From positions 17,635,501-17,699,500 of the forward strand of contig OX031072.1 of the NCBI GenBank assembly GCA_943736015.1: DNA of 64,000 nucleotides, read 5' to 3'. Below the pieces are notes generated by a model. The model saw nothing but the letters and a program-made list of their open reading frames with translations. It searched no databases and was not told the DNA's origin. Below are positions 31,907 to 41,567 of this stretch, piece by piece. This DNA is from Tridacna crocea (taxonomy: Eukaryota > Mollusca > Bivalvia > Cardiida > Cardiidae). The translations under genes and the position numbers were made by a program. Numbering within the stretch: the stretch's first letter is position 1; the number at the start of each line of letters is the position of its first letter.

Positions 31907-33042
31907 AGAGTGTAAGCCACAAGCACTAATTACGCACCAAGTATTGGTCGTAGGTGTAATATGTACCCTGTACTATGCATCTATAAATAATCAACAACCT
32001 GTAGGGAAAATCTTTTGAAACCGACATATAAAAAAATATCAGGATATACAGGTTACCTGCATTCTTTTTCCTTTTCCAAAATGTTTTCTAGCCTTTCGAA
32101 GATAAATTCTACCATTGGGACAATATCTAGATACTTTTGTCGTATGTACATTTGTTTTGTATTTGAACGAGTCTAAAATCATGCTGTGCGGTAGTTTATC
32201 AGCCCTTACTTCACTGGGGACAGTATTTCTTTACCTGTCGACGAACTCGTAGACTTGTCCATTATTAAAATTTTCGCGGTTCAAGTACATTTAATGTATC
32301 TTTGGACAGGTATAGAATACTGGTCAATTTTTCTTTATAGCCAATATATCTCCTAAAAACCGTTTCTCAAGACCGTAAAAGAACTGGAACATTTAGCTTT
32401 TACCTTTGATATTGCGAAAATATTAAATGTTTTTATTATTAAAGATCTATTTTGAGTTCGTCATTTCTTTTATTCTTACAACCTACATGGTCCATTTTTA
32501 GAACTTATTAGGTTTCGCCAGAAGGAAAATTTAGTATAAAAGTTTAATCTATCCTAATCAAGATACTCCAACGTAAGGCATTTTAGGACATGGAAAGAAT
32601 AAGAAAGAATGATGGTTACCAGGAGTTCCTTCTTTTCCAACAATGTTTCCAACTCCCGAAAGACAAACTGCATCATCTGAGCCATGTGCTTCTTATTTGT
32701 CGTCTGCAATGCCTTCAAGTCAAACAAGTACAAATAAAATGGTTTACCATGTAGTTAACAGCTATGCCATAACCTATTAATTGCAACCTCTGATATCAGA
32801 TGCAAAGCAGAGTCCCATGGTCAGCTTCGACACACATCTGTCTTAACCTTTTTTCTTGGTTAGCCACAAGCTCTGTCAGTAACGTACATGACCTGACACC
32901 ACAGGTCAATGTTTTGATTCCAAATTCGGTGAAAATTCTTTTCGAGGTTTGATGATATTTATGGCCAGAAAAGTATTTCCGCTCTCAAGCACGTCCGAAT
33001 ACTTTTTTGACGATGCTTATGTGCGACAGCAGCCAATGGCTT
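31907..33042. other. No gene; two eroded family A copies
   Basis: About 31995-32205 (CAGGTTACCTG core with TTTTCCAAAATGTTTTCTAG) and 32575-32760 (GATGGTTACCAGGAG core with CTTCTTTTCCAACAATG, then ATTTGTCGTCTGCAATGCC) are diverged family A copies with weak ends. Confidence 0.55.
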
Positions 33043-33251
33043 TAACCCCTTTACCCTATAAGGTATTTCTATGGTATATCTAATTTACCCTAAATAACAG
33101 CAAGGATGAAGCCATGACACCTTTTGATAGCATAGAAAACATTGTGACAAAAGGTGAAATTGCTCGTCACGAGCAATTTCACCTTTTGCCACAATGTTTT
33201 CCAAAGGCTCCAACAAGCAACGGAATGAGTATCTATGGAGTAAAGGATTAA
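33043..33251 (-). mobile_element. Family C MITE, copy 2
   Basis: In reverse: TTAACCCCTTTACCCTATAAGG, GGTATATCTAATTTACCC, stem AACATTGTGACAAAAGGTG, core GCTCGTCACGAGC, stem CACCTTTTGCCACAATG, then AGTATCTATGGAGTAAAGGA to TTAA. It pairs closely with the copy at 17861. Confidence 0.93.
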
Positions 33252-33448
33252 AAGAACGTACATGTACTAGTAAAAAAATCCAGGAAAGCATGTATAGGAC
33301 ACTGACGGCAACGAAATAGTTGAAATACTGTTGAACAACAAACACCAAAATCAAAAGAAAAGAAAAAGAAATCTCAGCCATTTTGATAGGTTACATAGTT
33401 ACATCAATGGTCATTTTTTACGAGGGAAGATAGCTGGTGGCTTGCATA

Positions 33449-33707
33449 CATCCTCGGATACCCCGGGGTCTCCCTATTTGCTACGCTACATCGACCCCTG
33501 GGACAATTGACTAATAAAACTTTGAATCAGCCGCTGAAAATCGATACGAAACGTCATAGCGTACAGTCCACTCGCCCATCACAATATGATGATGGAACCA
33601 ATGAAAAGCAAGCATTCGGCCAGCGGTAAAGCGAGGGAAATTCAATTAATTGTCCCAGGGGTCGATGTAGCGTAGCAAATAGGGAGACCCCGGGGTATCC
33701 GAGGATG
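33449..33707. mobile_element. 259 bp MITE with 60 bp perfect TIRs and 9 bp TSD
   Basis: 33449-33508, beginning CATCCTCGGATACCCCGGGG and ending CCCTGGGACAATT, is reproduced exactly in reverse complement up to 33707. The flanks are GCTTGCATA on both sides (33440-33448 and 33708-33716). The 139 bp interior (CAGCCGCTGAAAATCGATAC...) is unique here and non-coding. Long perfect TIRs with a 9 bp duplication fit the Mutator (MULE) superfamily. The perfect arms indicate a recent insertion. Confidence 0.95.
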
Positions 33708-33910
33708 GCTTGCATAGTACGTTGTATAAAGTACAGGTATTAAAATTTCTAGTAGAGGATAGACAAGTGCACTGGCCGCCGCGATGTAACTAAAATAATG
33801 CTATTAAACCGACATTTAACATAAAGTCAAACATATAGTAAATATTGAACGTCTATATACGGTATATAGTTACACCGCCGTTTGTACGTCATTGTTCTCA
33901 ACCATAGTTC

Positions 33911-34020
33911 TGTGTGGCTCATTGGTCAAGGTACAAATTCCATTTATCTGAGCTCCTGGCTTCGAATGTAGCTTAACTTTTGCCTGGGTGTCTGTGTCCC
34001 AAGGCAAGAGTATCTAGACT
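33911..34020 (+). mobile_element. Decayed tRNA-derived SINE head
   Basis: TGTGGCTCATTGGTCAAGG is an A-box-like segment and CTGGCTTCGAATGTAG a B-box-like one, at tRNA-like spacing. TTGCCTGGGTGTCTGTGTCC follows. The stem pairing of a real tRNA is absent. Confidence 0.5.
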
Positions 34021-34074
34021 TAAGTAAGTGAAGTCATAAGTAAGAATTCAACCACGCATTTTGGTATATAAGGT

Positions 34075-34337
34075 TTCTTACGAACCAAGTCCGCAACAAA
34101 GAAAAGAAACAAATTAACAAATAAATGCATAGCAGAAGTACACAGACCGGGCAGGATTCGAACCTAAAACGCCCGGACGAAAGGCCAACACATGTAACCA
34201 CTGAGCTAAAAAACACCCTGCCTAACGCACTTGTTAGTAGGTTTTTAAACCGGGATGGCGCTATGCACCAAGGAGTGGTCTCCCGTAACACACATCCTCT
34301 TTAAAATCATCATTTTTTGATGACTCAAAGGCAGAAA
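34075..34337 (-). mobile_element. tRNA-derived SINE (family S), copy 1
   Basis: On the minus strand TTAGCTCAGTGGTTACATGT is the A-box region and AGGTTCGAATCCTGCC the B box. It is preceded by a ~110 bp leader (ACGGGAGACCACTCCTTGG, GATTTAAAAACC) and followed by TTATTTGTTAATTTG and GTTGCGGACTTGG. It aligns over its length with the copies at 39029 and 39351 but is the most diverged. The leader upstream of the A box is unusual for a tRNA SINE. Confidence 0.75.
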
Positions 34338-34425
34338 GGTGAAAAATAAAAATTCAGGCCGATAGTAAAACCCAAGTAATGCTACTTGAAACCTACCTGT
34401 GGAAGAAAAACACCTACTGTTGGCC

Positions 34426-34527
34426 AGTGTAGATTCAAGATCATATTAAACGTTCTGTGATGACTAATCTTGATCTACACTGTTTGTAAAAAGGTCTATA
34501 AGTCGCGCTTCGCAGCCTATGGGTTAA
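34426..34527 (-). mobile_element. Family B half-element, copy 6
   Basis: CAGTGTAGATTCAAGATCAT, AATCTTGATCTACACTG and AAAGGTC...CGCGCTTCGCAGCC to GGGTTAA: the hairpin and left end only. The AT-rich right part is missing. Confidence 0.8.
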
Positions 34528-34899
34528 CAGAGTATTTTTTAATTGTTCCATAATGACCTTTTTGGGATATTTCTACCAATGAATACAAATTACTAGAAGG
34601 AAAACGTTTACTCGTAGTATGGACAAATGAATACCTTTAAAAAGGCCAACAGTAAGTACACGAAGTACTTGTGCACCTTTTCGTCAGTCGAATCTTTCAA
34701 ACATACATCCTTTAACTACTCAGAAGGTTAACATTAGGGAGGACAAATGCACCTACAAATGTTAGAGAGGAGTGGTTTAATATTCTCCATATTCAAACAA
34801 AAAAACAGAGGACCGTCAGTTATATACACGTAGAAATAATCAAATTAGCATTTTGCTTATTTTACCGGAAATGCGACGCGACAATAGCGGAAATGGATT
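34528..34899. other. No gene recognised
   Basis: AT-rich, no assignable repeat or open frame. Confidence 0.45.
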
Positions 34900-35115
34900 T
34901 CAACCCTTCACTAAACAAAGTTAAAGTATTCCCAAAGATTAAAGCATTTGCACACGACAAATGGTACAAATTGTACAAATGGTCCGGGGGGAGGGGGAGG
35001 ACCGTGAGAGTTGAAAAAATGCTGGTTACATGCTTTTTATCATTTTCCCGGAGTGGTTTCAAAAGCTTTCTTGCTCAAGGTCGATAAAACCTGAGACAGT
35101 GTGGTGAAAGGTTAA
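34900..35115 (-). mobile_element. Family A MITE, copy 13, with G-rich insertion in the arm
   Basis: TCAACCCTTCACTAAACAAAG, AAGCATTTGCACACGACAAA, a GGGGGGAGGGGGAGG run (34986-35000), core GCTGGTTACATGC, CATTTTCCCGG, then GGTCGATAAAACC and GGTGAAAGGTTAA. The G-rich run is not part of other copies. Confidence 0.75.
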
Positions 35116-36010
35116 CTCTTATCCGTATACGAGCCATATTGCCTAAATTTCTCCCTTTTTGTACGGATATTGAAACACTATCGAAAATTGGACATGTATT
35201 CGTTACAAGGAATTATTACACCTTTAGCAATGTTTAATAACGAAGTTTGCAACAAGGACTCGAACAACATGATCCAGCTCTAACTCTCTATAAATCACTG
35301 TTGATTATAAGTTGACAATAGAGTACTTTGTTCCAGTCCATTTATATTTCTTTATTTACTTCAGAGAACAGTTTAAAGAAAAAACGTGGTTGAAAAAGGC
35401 ACAGTTGCTTGCAACAAGCAATACGTTACGAGGTTGTTGAAGTACACCGACGAATAGCTCTTTCAATTTTATGCTATTGTTGAAAGATGCTATCCTCTTT
35501 AACTACTTATTTTCGTCCTTTGAACACGGTATAAATCTTACCTATGTTATTGTGAAGTCCATGCTGCCGATACGATGTTCTTACTTCAAATCATTTAGTT
35601 CACAGCCATGCTTCTAAACTTCAATTTAGGCCATTTTTAACTATTTTTGCATCAACCTGAAACGATAAACAAAGCCAGTCAGAAAAGTATCGTTTTCAGA
35701 GTTTCGAGCCCCTGTAGTTCTGCGGTAACGCTTTCAGCTACAGCTCTTCTTGTCCCTTGCCAGGTTTTCATAACACTCTGCCCATGGAAAGTTTACAAAA
35801 TTTAGTGCAGCTTAAACTCATCCTCATAGAGGAAGATAATTTATTTTCTAGTCATAAAGGAGAGCAGTCACTTTGAAGTGTTACGCATATAGCTAGTTAA
35901 AAACACTGGGAATACATCGATTAGAGCACTGGTCACATAAAAACGACGGCATAATGGGGTAAATACCGCCGGACGAAAACAACACAAAATCATTTTTTGA
36001 GGCTTGGTGT
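35116..36010. other. No gene recognised
   Basis: Unassigned. GTTGCTTGCAACAAGCAA at 35404 is a minor inverted repeat. Nothing resembling exons or RNA genes was seen. Confidence 0.45.
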
Positions 36011-36231
36011 TTAACCCTTTACCAAGCAATCCCGTTTTCTAACGAAGGATTTGAGAACATTATTGAAAAGAAGAATGTCTTACTAACAAGTAAGTCTCCT
36101 TTTCTTACGATGTTTTTACCGTTGAAGACATGATACACTTGTCGTCATCTGAGCATAATTGAATAAATCGTAAAGCGTCTATCAATGTGTTCAATTGCAG
36201 TCTAAAATTCTATTGTTGGGTAAAGGGTTTA
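36011..36231 (+). mobile_element. Family A MITE, copy 14
   Basis: TTAACCCTTTACCAAGCAATC, AACATTATTGAAAAGAAG, a replaced core CTTACTAACAAGTAAG, CTCCTTTTCTTACGATG, then CTTGTCGTCATCTGAGC and TTGTTGGGTAAAGGGTTT. The core has changed sequence yet is still self-complementary. Confidence 0.82.
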
Positions 36232-37179
36232 TTAAGATAAGGATTCAAGGGAAGATGTTTCTATCATTCACAATGGCACAGCTGATATTACAGGCTAAAT
36301 CTGGTGGAAAGGAATAAAAAAGGACCATTTGCTTCGATGTAGCTCAATTATAGTCAAAACCAGCGTAACAGAAAATCTAAACAATACAGCACATACAAAA
36401 TGGCTGATCCATTCCCACATTTGCACGTAGAAGCCGATAGGAAACAATAAATACTGGCAGTTGACACAACACGGTAGTTATTCCATTCTTTATTTCCAAA
36501 CATAATTATGTTCATTTTGAAATACAACTAAAGGCTATCATTTAAACGAATGGTAATAAATCTAATGATGAATGGGTCGCATTATACAGGAGACTGATAG
36601 AAAACTTCAACTTGTTTCGTGAATTGAACTTGGGTGCAAAAGGAAGAGAACGATACAATCCGATTGCATCTCCAAATATTTCAACATAACACATTTAAAT
36701 CGGGTTTTAGAGAAAAATTCCCAAAATGCTCAAGTTCTGTGGAGCCTTTTTTTGTCTGCTATCAAAGCTAACATCGTAAACGTCTATTTCTATTAGACTT
36801 CTAGAACCTATTTCACGAGTTTTGTGAACTGTCTATTTTTTTCGGAAGAACCCGGCGAAACAGACTGTCTATATCAATCAGTTTAGGCTCAGTGGAAAAT
36901 CTAGTTTTCTCTGAAGAAAATGCTGCATTGATTGAATTTTATTTGAGGATTTGATAAATTTCTTCTCCAATATCAGATTTTTGTTAAGAAATTATTTTGA
37001 ATTCTGTCACTTTCAATTTTAAAAACAAGGCTCAAAATTCTGATTACTTTTTATATAGAATAAAGTTTCTCTATTTTTCTTCAGTTAAAGCTTTTCCTGA
37101 CAGCACAGTTTTAAATTCGCACTTACTCCCATCAGTTGTTGATAAAAAGGAAATTAAAACTAAAATATCGTCTCTACGA
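36232..37179. other. No gene recognised
   Basis: AT-rich with no assignable element. Confidence 0.45.
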
Positions 37180-37303
37180 AGGTAGAAACCAGTGGGGGAA
37201 TAAGGTAAAATGGTGCTTGTAGCATTTCCCTTTTCCAAAAATGTTTGTAAAAGCCTTTTCCGGGAGGTCGTTAAAATACGGGATTGCTTGTCAAAGAGTT
37301 TAT
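37180..37303 (-). mobile_element. Family A MITE, copy 15 (partial)
   Basis: GGTAGAAACCAGTGGGGGAAT, core GGTGCTTGTAGC, TTTCCCTTTTCCAAAAATG, AAAGCCTTTTCCGGGAGGTCG and GATTGCTTGTCAAAGAGTTT. Only the hairpin and the reversed left arm remain. Confidence 0.7.
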
Positions 37304-38582
37304 CCAAGAAATATTGAGTATTACTTTGGAAATGTTTAATAATTAATTATTAAATAGAATAGGGGCGTACTCATTATCTATTTACAGTACCTATAAACAA
37401 TACTTCTGTAATCTGACTGCCTGAGAAACAAAGTCTTGGGAAATCAAATGGCTGGGCAAGGAATTGAGAATCGAAATGCAGTTAACTCTCTAACTACGCT
37501 TTAAAGGTGCGACTGAATGCTCTTTTGAGGACAGTGGAGAACAAAATAAGACTTTACAGATTGTATTGTAATGTGTATGGTTTCCATATTGATCTACACT
37601 TCCCTCTCTACTTTAAAAGCAACCTAAATCAGTCTTTCAGAAACCTTTAAATTGGATTCCATCGGGAATATACCAATCGATGTATCCATCAACAAAAGAG
37701 TGAAAGTTGTCAAATGTATTGGTTCTAGCTTTAACCATTGTAGCCTTGCGGCACATAACTTCAGGTCTGATAGGAAAAAGAAACAACTAATCATTGACAT
37801 ATTCAGACAATCTCAATATATTTTTTTAGATTCCTCAATCAGCGTCAGAATAAAAAAATTTCATTTCATCCAGATGCTTCAAAGTAACTCAAACATGACC
37901 TCCTACACTGTCCGGTAGCCATTTTGAAATCGATTTATGTGACTCACTGGACTTCGTCAAAAAATCATCGAAACTTGATACTGTTGGCGCCAATTTGTAA
38001 TTACACAAATTTAAAATATTGCCACAAGATCTTGCAGAGGATTTAAGTGCATCGTTGTGTCCGTAAGGACAGATGTGTCTAATGAAGGATTTAAGAGGGT
38101 GGGGTAAATAGTGTAAATGAGTATGCTAATTACGTCACTTTCACTGTCGGAATTTTTCTTTCAATTCAAAACCTGTATTCCGGAGAAAAAAGTTGACTTA
38201 GAAAGACTGATGCCTAAGTCAAGGTATTTGCAAGGAAACAGAGACCAAATCGGAAGCTAGAAGGCATATACGTGTATTAAATTTGCTGAAAGTCCGTTGT
38301 GCAAAGAATTTGCGGGAACAGAAAACTTTTCAAAGATCTTCTGTACACTTTACTTAAAAAGTCGACGTGCTTTAATATGCATATATCATTGTGGGTGAAT
38401 CTATTTTATGATTTTCAGGTATATATTTATTTATTTTATTCCACTCATCACAACATGTAGATTCACAGTACATATTGCCTCTAGGTGACCGGTCTTTTTC
38501 AGTCATAATAAACACGTATATATATAATCCTGTAAATATTGATGAAGAATCGCGAGTAAAATAAATGAATTCAACAGAGAAA
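37304..38582. other. No gene; faint family B trace near 37510-37615
   Basis: GAGGACAGTGGAGAACAAAA...CATATTGATCTACACTTCCC may be a worn B core. Open frame 37652-37918 has no recognisable motif. Confidence 0.4.
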
Positions 38583-38810
38583 GGCTACAATTTGCCTCAG
38601 TGGTAAAGTGTGGGACTGGACCTGGAGGCCCCGGGTTCCAACCGCACTCGACGAACAGAGTGTTTCGTGGAAATGTTTTTGGTAAAGACACTTCAGAGCC
38701 CAAGCCTAGTACTGGTTAAACACAGGATGTATATGAATATGCGAACTGTCGCCGTGATAGGACTTAAATAATGTTGAAAACGGCCTGAAGCACCATGCAA
38801 TCAATCAATC
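38583..38810 (+). mobile_element. tRNA-derived SINE with (CAAT)n tail
   Basis: TTGCCTCAGTGGTAAAGTG (A box), CCCGGGTTCCAACCGC (B box), a body with TTTCGTGGAAATG and ATATGCGAACTGTCGCC, then TAATGTTGAAAACGGCC and a CAATCAATCAATC tail. I recall the GAAAACGGC-plus-short-tandem tail as typical of a mollusc SINE group. Confidence 0.8.
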
Positions 38811-39028
38811 TTAAAGAAAACGAATGACATAAAAAGAAGTACTGTTACAGCGTATAATTATTACCAATGAAAGTTCAAACTTTAGAAATTATTCCAAGAA
38901 CAGACCTCCAAATGTAATTTCAAAATGTTGGCTTCTCAACAAGAAGTGAGGCGAACCGTAGAAGTATTTTCTTACACGGCGTAAACATAGATATATCGCT
39001 CGTCACGAGCAATGACTTCTTATATCCT

Positions 39029-39290
39029 CTTACGAACGAAGTCCGTAACAAAGAAACAGATGAATAAATGCATGGCAGAAATAAGGATCGGAGCGGGATT
39101 CGAACTCCGAACTCCCGGACGCAAAGCCAATACCCTAACCACTGAGCCAAAGAGATATCTCCCTGACGCAGTAGCCAGGTATTGTATTTAAATCGGGAGT
39201 AAGCCATGCAGGAAGGAGTGGTCTCCCGTAACACACCCCCTCTTAAAGTCATCATTTATTGATGACTCAAAGCCTTATTAGGCAGGAAGT
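39029..39290 (-). mobile_element. tRNA-derived SINE (family S), copy 2
   Basis: Minus strand: TTTGGCTCAGTGGTTAGGG (A box) and GGAGTTCGAATCCCGC (B box), preceded by the leader ACGGGAGACCACTCC...CTACTGCGTCAGGGAG and followed by ATTTATTCATCTGTTTC, TTACGGACTTCG. The plus-strand right side continues with CACCCCCTCTTAAAGTC as in the copy at 34075. The minus-strand open frame 38920-39255 crosses it and is not a gene. Confidence 0.85.
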
Positions 39291-39350
39291 CCGATTTTGG
39301 ACAACAATTGGGATTAATGGCTCAATGGCCAATCCCGGACGAGCCCCCAT

Positions 39351-39555
39351 CTTACGAACGAAGTCCGTAACAAAGAAACAGATGAATAAATGCATGGCAG
39401 AAATAAGGATCGGAGCGGGATTCGAACTCCGAACTCCCGGACGCAAAGCCAATACCCTAACCACTGAGCCAAAGAGATATCTCCCTGACGCAGTAGCCAG
39501 GTATTGTATTTAAATCGGGAGTAAGCCATGCAGGAAGGAGTGGTCTCCCGTAACA
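39351..39555 (-). mobile_element. tRNA-derived SINE (family S), copy 3, identical 205 bp duplicate
   Basis: 39351-39555 repeats 39029-39233 base for base as far as I can compare, offset by 322 bp. It stops at CCCGTAACA, where copy 2 continues as CACCCCCTC. Overlapping open frames here (39259-39691) are translations of the repeat. Confidence 0.93.
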
Positions 39556-39599
39556 ATCCACAGTGTTTGTTAAATGAGATCGCATTCAAAACGAAAAGA

Positions 39600-39915
39600 A
39601 TACGTTTACTTGTTGATTGACTGACTGTACGATGATTGATTAATGCCGTTTTCACTATTATTGCAGTTATGTCGCGGCGACAGGTACACATATTCCTAAT
39701 TTCATAGTTTTTTTTACCATCACTACTCCGTACAATATTTTTCCCAAGTCACTGACTGCTTTCTGACATAACCATTATCAAAACAGTAACCAGCGGTGAG
39801 GGAAGAATGAAATTCCGTGGCATTGAATATCACGAGTCCTCGTAAAGAAATTCGCCGTTCTTGGGGTTCGAACTAAGGACATCTGTTCTGTACGCTACAG
39901 ACTGTAGTACCGGGG
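39600..39915 (-). mobile_element. Decayed tRNA-derived SINE with reversed tail
   Basis: TTGATTGACTGACTG and GATTGATTAATGCCGTTTTC at the left are the reverse of a (CAAT)n tail with its GAAAACGGC motif. GGGGTTCGAACTAAGGAC at 39857 is a B box in reverse. The body (TATGTCGCGGCGACAGG, GTGGCATTGAATATC) differs from the SINE at 38583. Confidence 0.6.
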
Positions 39916-40000
39916 CTCGGCGTGTTTGTGTGTGGTAATGTAAAAGGTTCTTTAGCTCTCTTAGCGCCGTAAGCGTAAACAAGTACGAAAAAGTAGGGCA

Positions 40001-40128
40001 GTTTGTAACACAATTTCAGATGGGCTAAACCGAAAGGGGTAGCCAATAGGAAGATGTGTTACTTACAAATGTAGAAAATTCTGGTAAGACAAAGAGCGTT
40101 CTTAATAATGGTTGGTGGATACAGGCCC
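40001..40128. mobile_element. Family D right half
   Basis: TGTAACACAATTTCAGATGG, GGCTAAACCGAAAGGGGTAG, CCAATAGGAAGATGTGTTAC and GTTCTTAATAATGGTTGGTG give the palindrome and right arm. The left arm is absent. Confidence 0.8.
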
Positions 40129-40544
40129 TGATCTTGGGTTTATAATTTCAAACCCTCCGCTTGTTTGCTTTAGCCTGCAAGATAAAAGACTCAGTGTCAG
40201 TGGACGCCATTTTCAGTTGAGACGAAAGAGGTAGGGTTTGTTTATTGCGCTCTGAAAGTCAGATTACTATTCCCAGATGAGCGTAATCAATTATCTACTT
40301 TTTCCAAGCTAACTTTCCTTTACCATCTCGATCCAATGTCCAATGTTGGATATTTCTTTATTAACTAAAGCATCACGGTGTATTGAATTTTGTTTATTTA
40401 TTTTAACTGTATATTACGTCGTTTTCAACATTATTTCAGTCAAACTGCGTTGACAACTCTTGTTTACGACTTCCAGGCTTCATCAGTACTAGATTTAGGG
40501 TCTGCAGTGCCCTGCCTAAAGACATTCTAAGGATCCAGCGGGGA

Positions 40545-40751
40545 TTTACCTGCTAAGCGCGACTAGCTGACCTTACGCGAACAGTGTAGATCAAGATCAG
40601 ACTGCACAGTACGTGAAGTCTGATCTTGGACCTACACTGTTCGATAAGGAGATATTTTATTCCCCAAATCATGACTTAGAAACACCAATATTTAAGCTAT
40701 TAATATTGAACTAATAATTTAAGTTTAGTTATTTAGCGGGATAAGGATTAA
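40545..40751 (+). mobile_element. Family B MITE, copy 7
   Basis: TTTACCTGCTAAGCGCG, CGAACAGTGTAGATCAAG with a strong hairpin (core GCACAGTACGTGAAG), GATAAGGAGATATTTTATTC, TATTTAGCGGGATAAGGATT to TTAA. The first bases of the left end are altered. Confidence 0.88.
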
Positions 40752-40853
40752 TAATCCAACTCCTGTGAGACTTAGCCATTAACAAACTAAAGGCTCACTG
40801 AATAGAAATTTTGCTCATCGTTTGGTGATATACGCTTTTTCAACATAATTTCA

Positions 40854-41186
40854 GATATATAATAACGTATAGTTACGTCCAACTTTCCATCATTACTTTT
40901 TTTTCGGTTTTACCAGTGCAAGACTGTTCACGGTGTTTTGGAAAAGATCACTTCAACAAAAGTAATAACGGTTTACAGTCAACGTAAGAACCGTACTGAG
41001 AAGTCTATAAATGATATATAATAACGTATAGTTACGTTCAACTTTCCATCATTACTTTTTTTCGGTTTTACCAGTGCAAGACTGTTCACGGTGTTTTGGA
41101 AAAGGAACACTTCAACGAAAGTCGTCACGATAGTAATAACGGTTTACAGTCAACGTAAGAACCGTACTGAGAAGTCTATAAATGAT
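40854..41186. repeat. Tandem duplication, 159 bp unit
   Basis: GATATATAATAACGTATAG starts at 40854 and again at 41013, and both copies run to AAGTCTATAAATGAT. The second copy has 12 extra bases between two AGT triplets (AGTCGTCACGATAGT), which the first lacks, as expected from a slip deletion. Other differences are few, so the duplication is recent. Confidence 0.93.
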
Positions 41187-41246
41187 GCCTGAAGTCCTGT
41201 TCTTTAATTATAACACTCAACACGCTATTATATTATCGGAATGAAA

Positions 41247-41454
41247 TCAACCCTTATCCTGCAATATAACTAGAAATAAATGTTCGATTCGATCATGATA
41301 ACCTAGATATTGTTGTTTCGAAGTTATGTTGTCGGGAATGTTTCCTTATCGGACAGTGTAGATGAAGATCAGACTGCACGTTCTGTGCAGTCTGATCTTA
41401 ATCTACACTGTCCGAAAAAGGTCATATAGTCGGGTTTACCAGCCAAAGAGTTAA
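41247..41454 (-). mobile_element. Family B MITE, copy 8
   Basis: In reverse: TCAACCCTTATCCTGC, GAAGTTATGTTGTCGGG, CTTATCGGACAGTGTAG and a near-perfect hairpin around GCACGTTCTGTGC, ending with CCAGCCAAAGAG and TTAA. The inverted stem is the best preserved in the window. Confidence 0.92.
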
Positions 41455-41567
41455 TGGACTATCTCTGGTCCTCGATAACTTCTGAAACAAAATAAGCCTC
41501 AAACTACACTATATAAGTGTCAGCCCGAAAGAGGGTTTAATGAAATAATACAATCAAAGAACATTAT

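Noticed and set aside
33040-33251. microRNA precursor
   Set aside because: The long hairpin is tempting, but it is one of several copies of a TTAA-bounded MITE. Small-RNA data would be needed for any miRNA claim.
39061-39175. tRNA genes on the minus strand
   Set aside because: The B box GTTCGAATCC looks tRNA-like, but the arms do not pair fully and the segment is part of a repeated SINE with conserved flanks.
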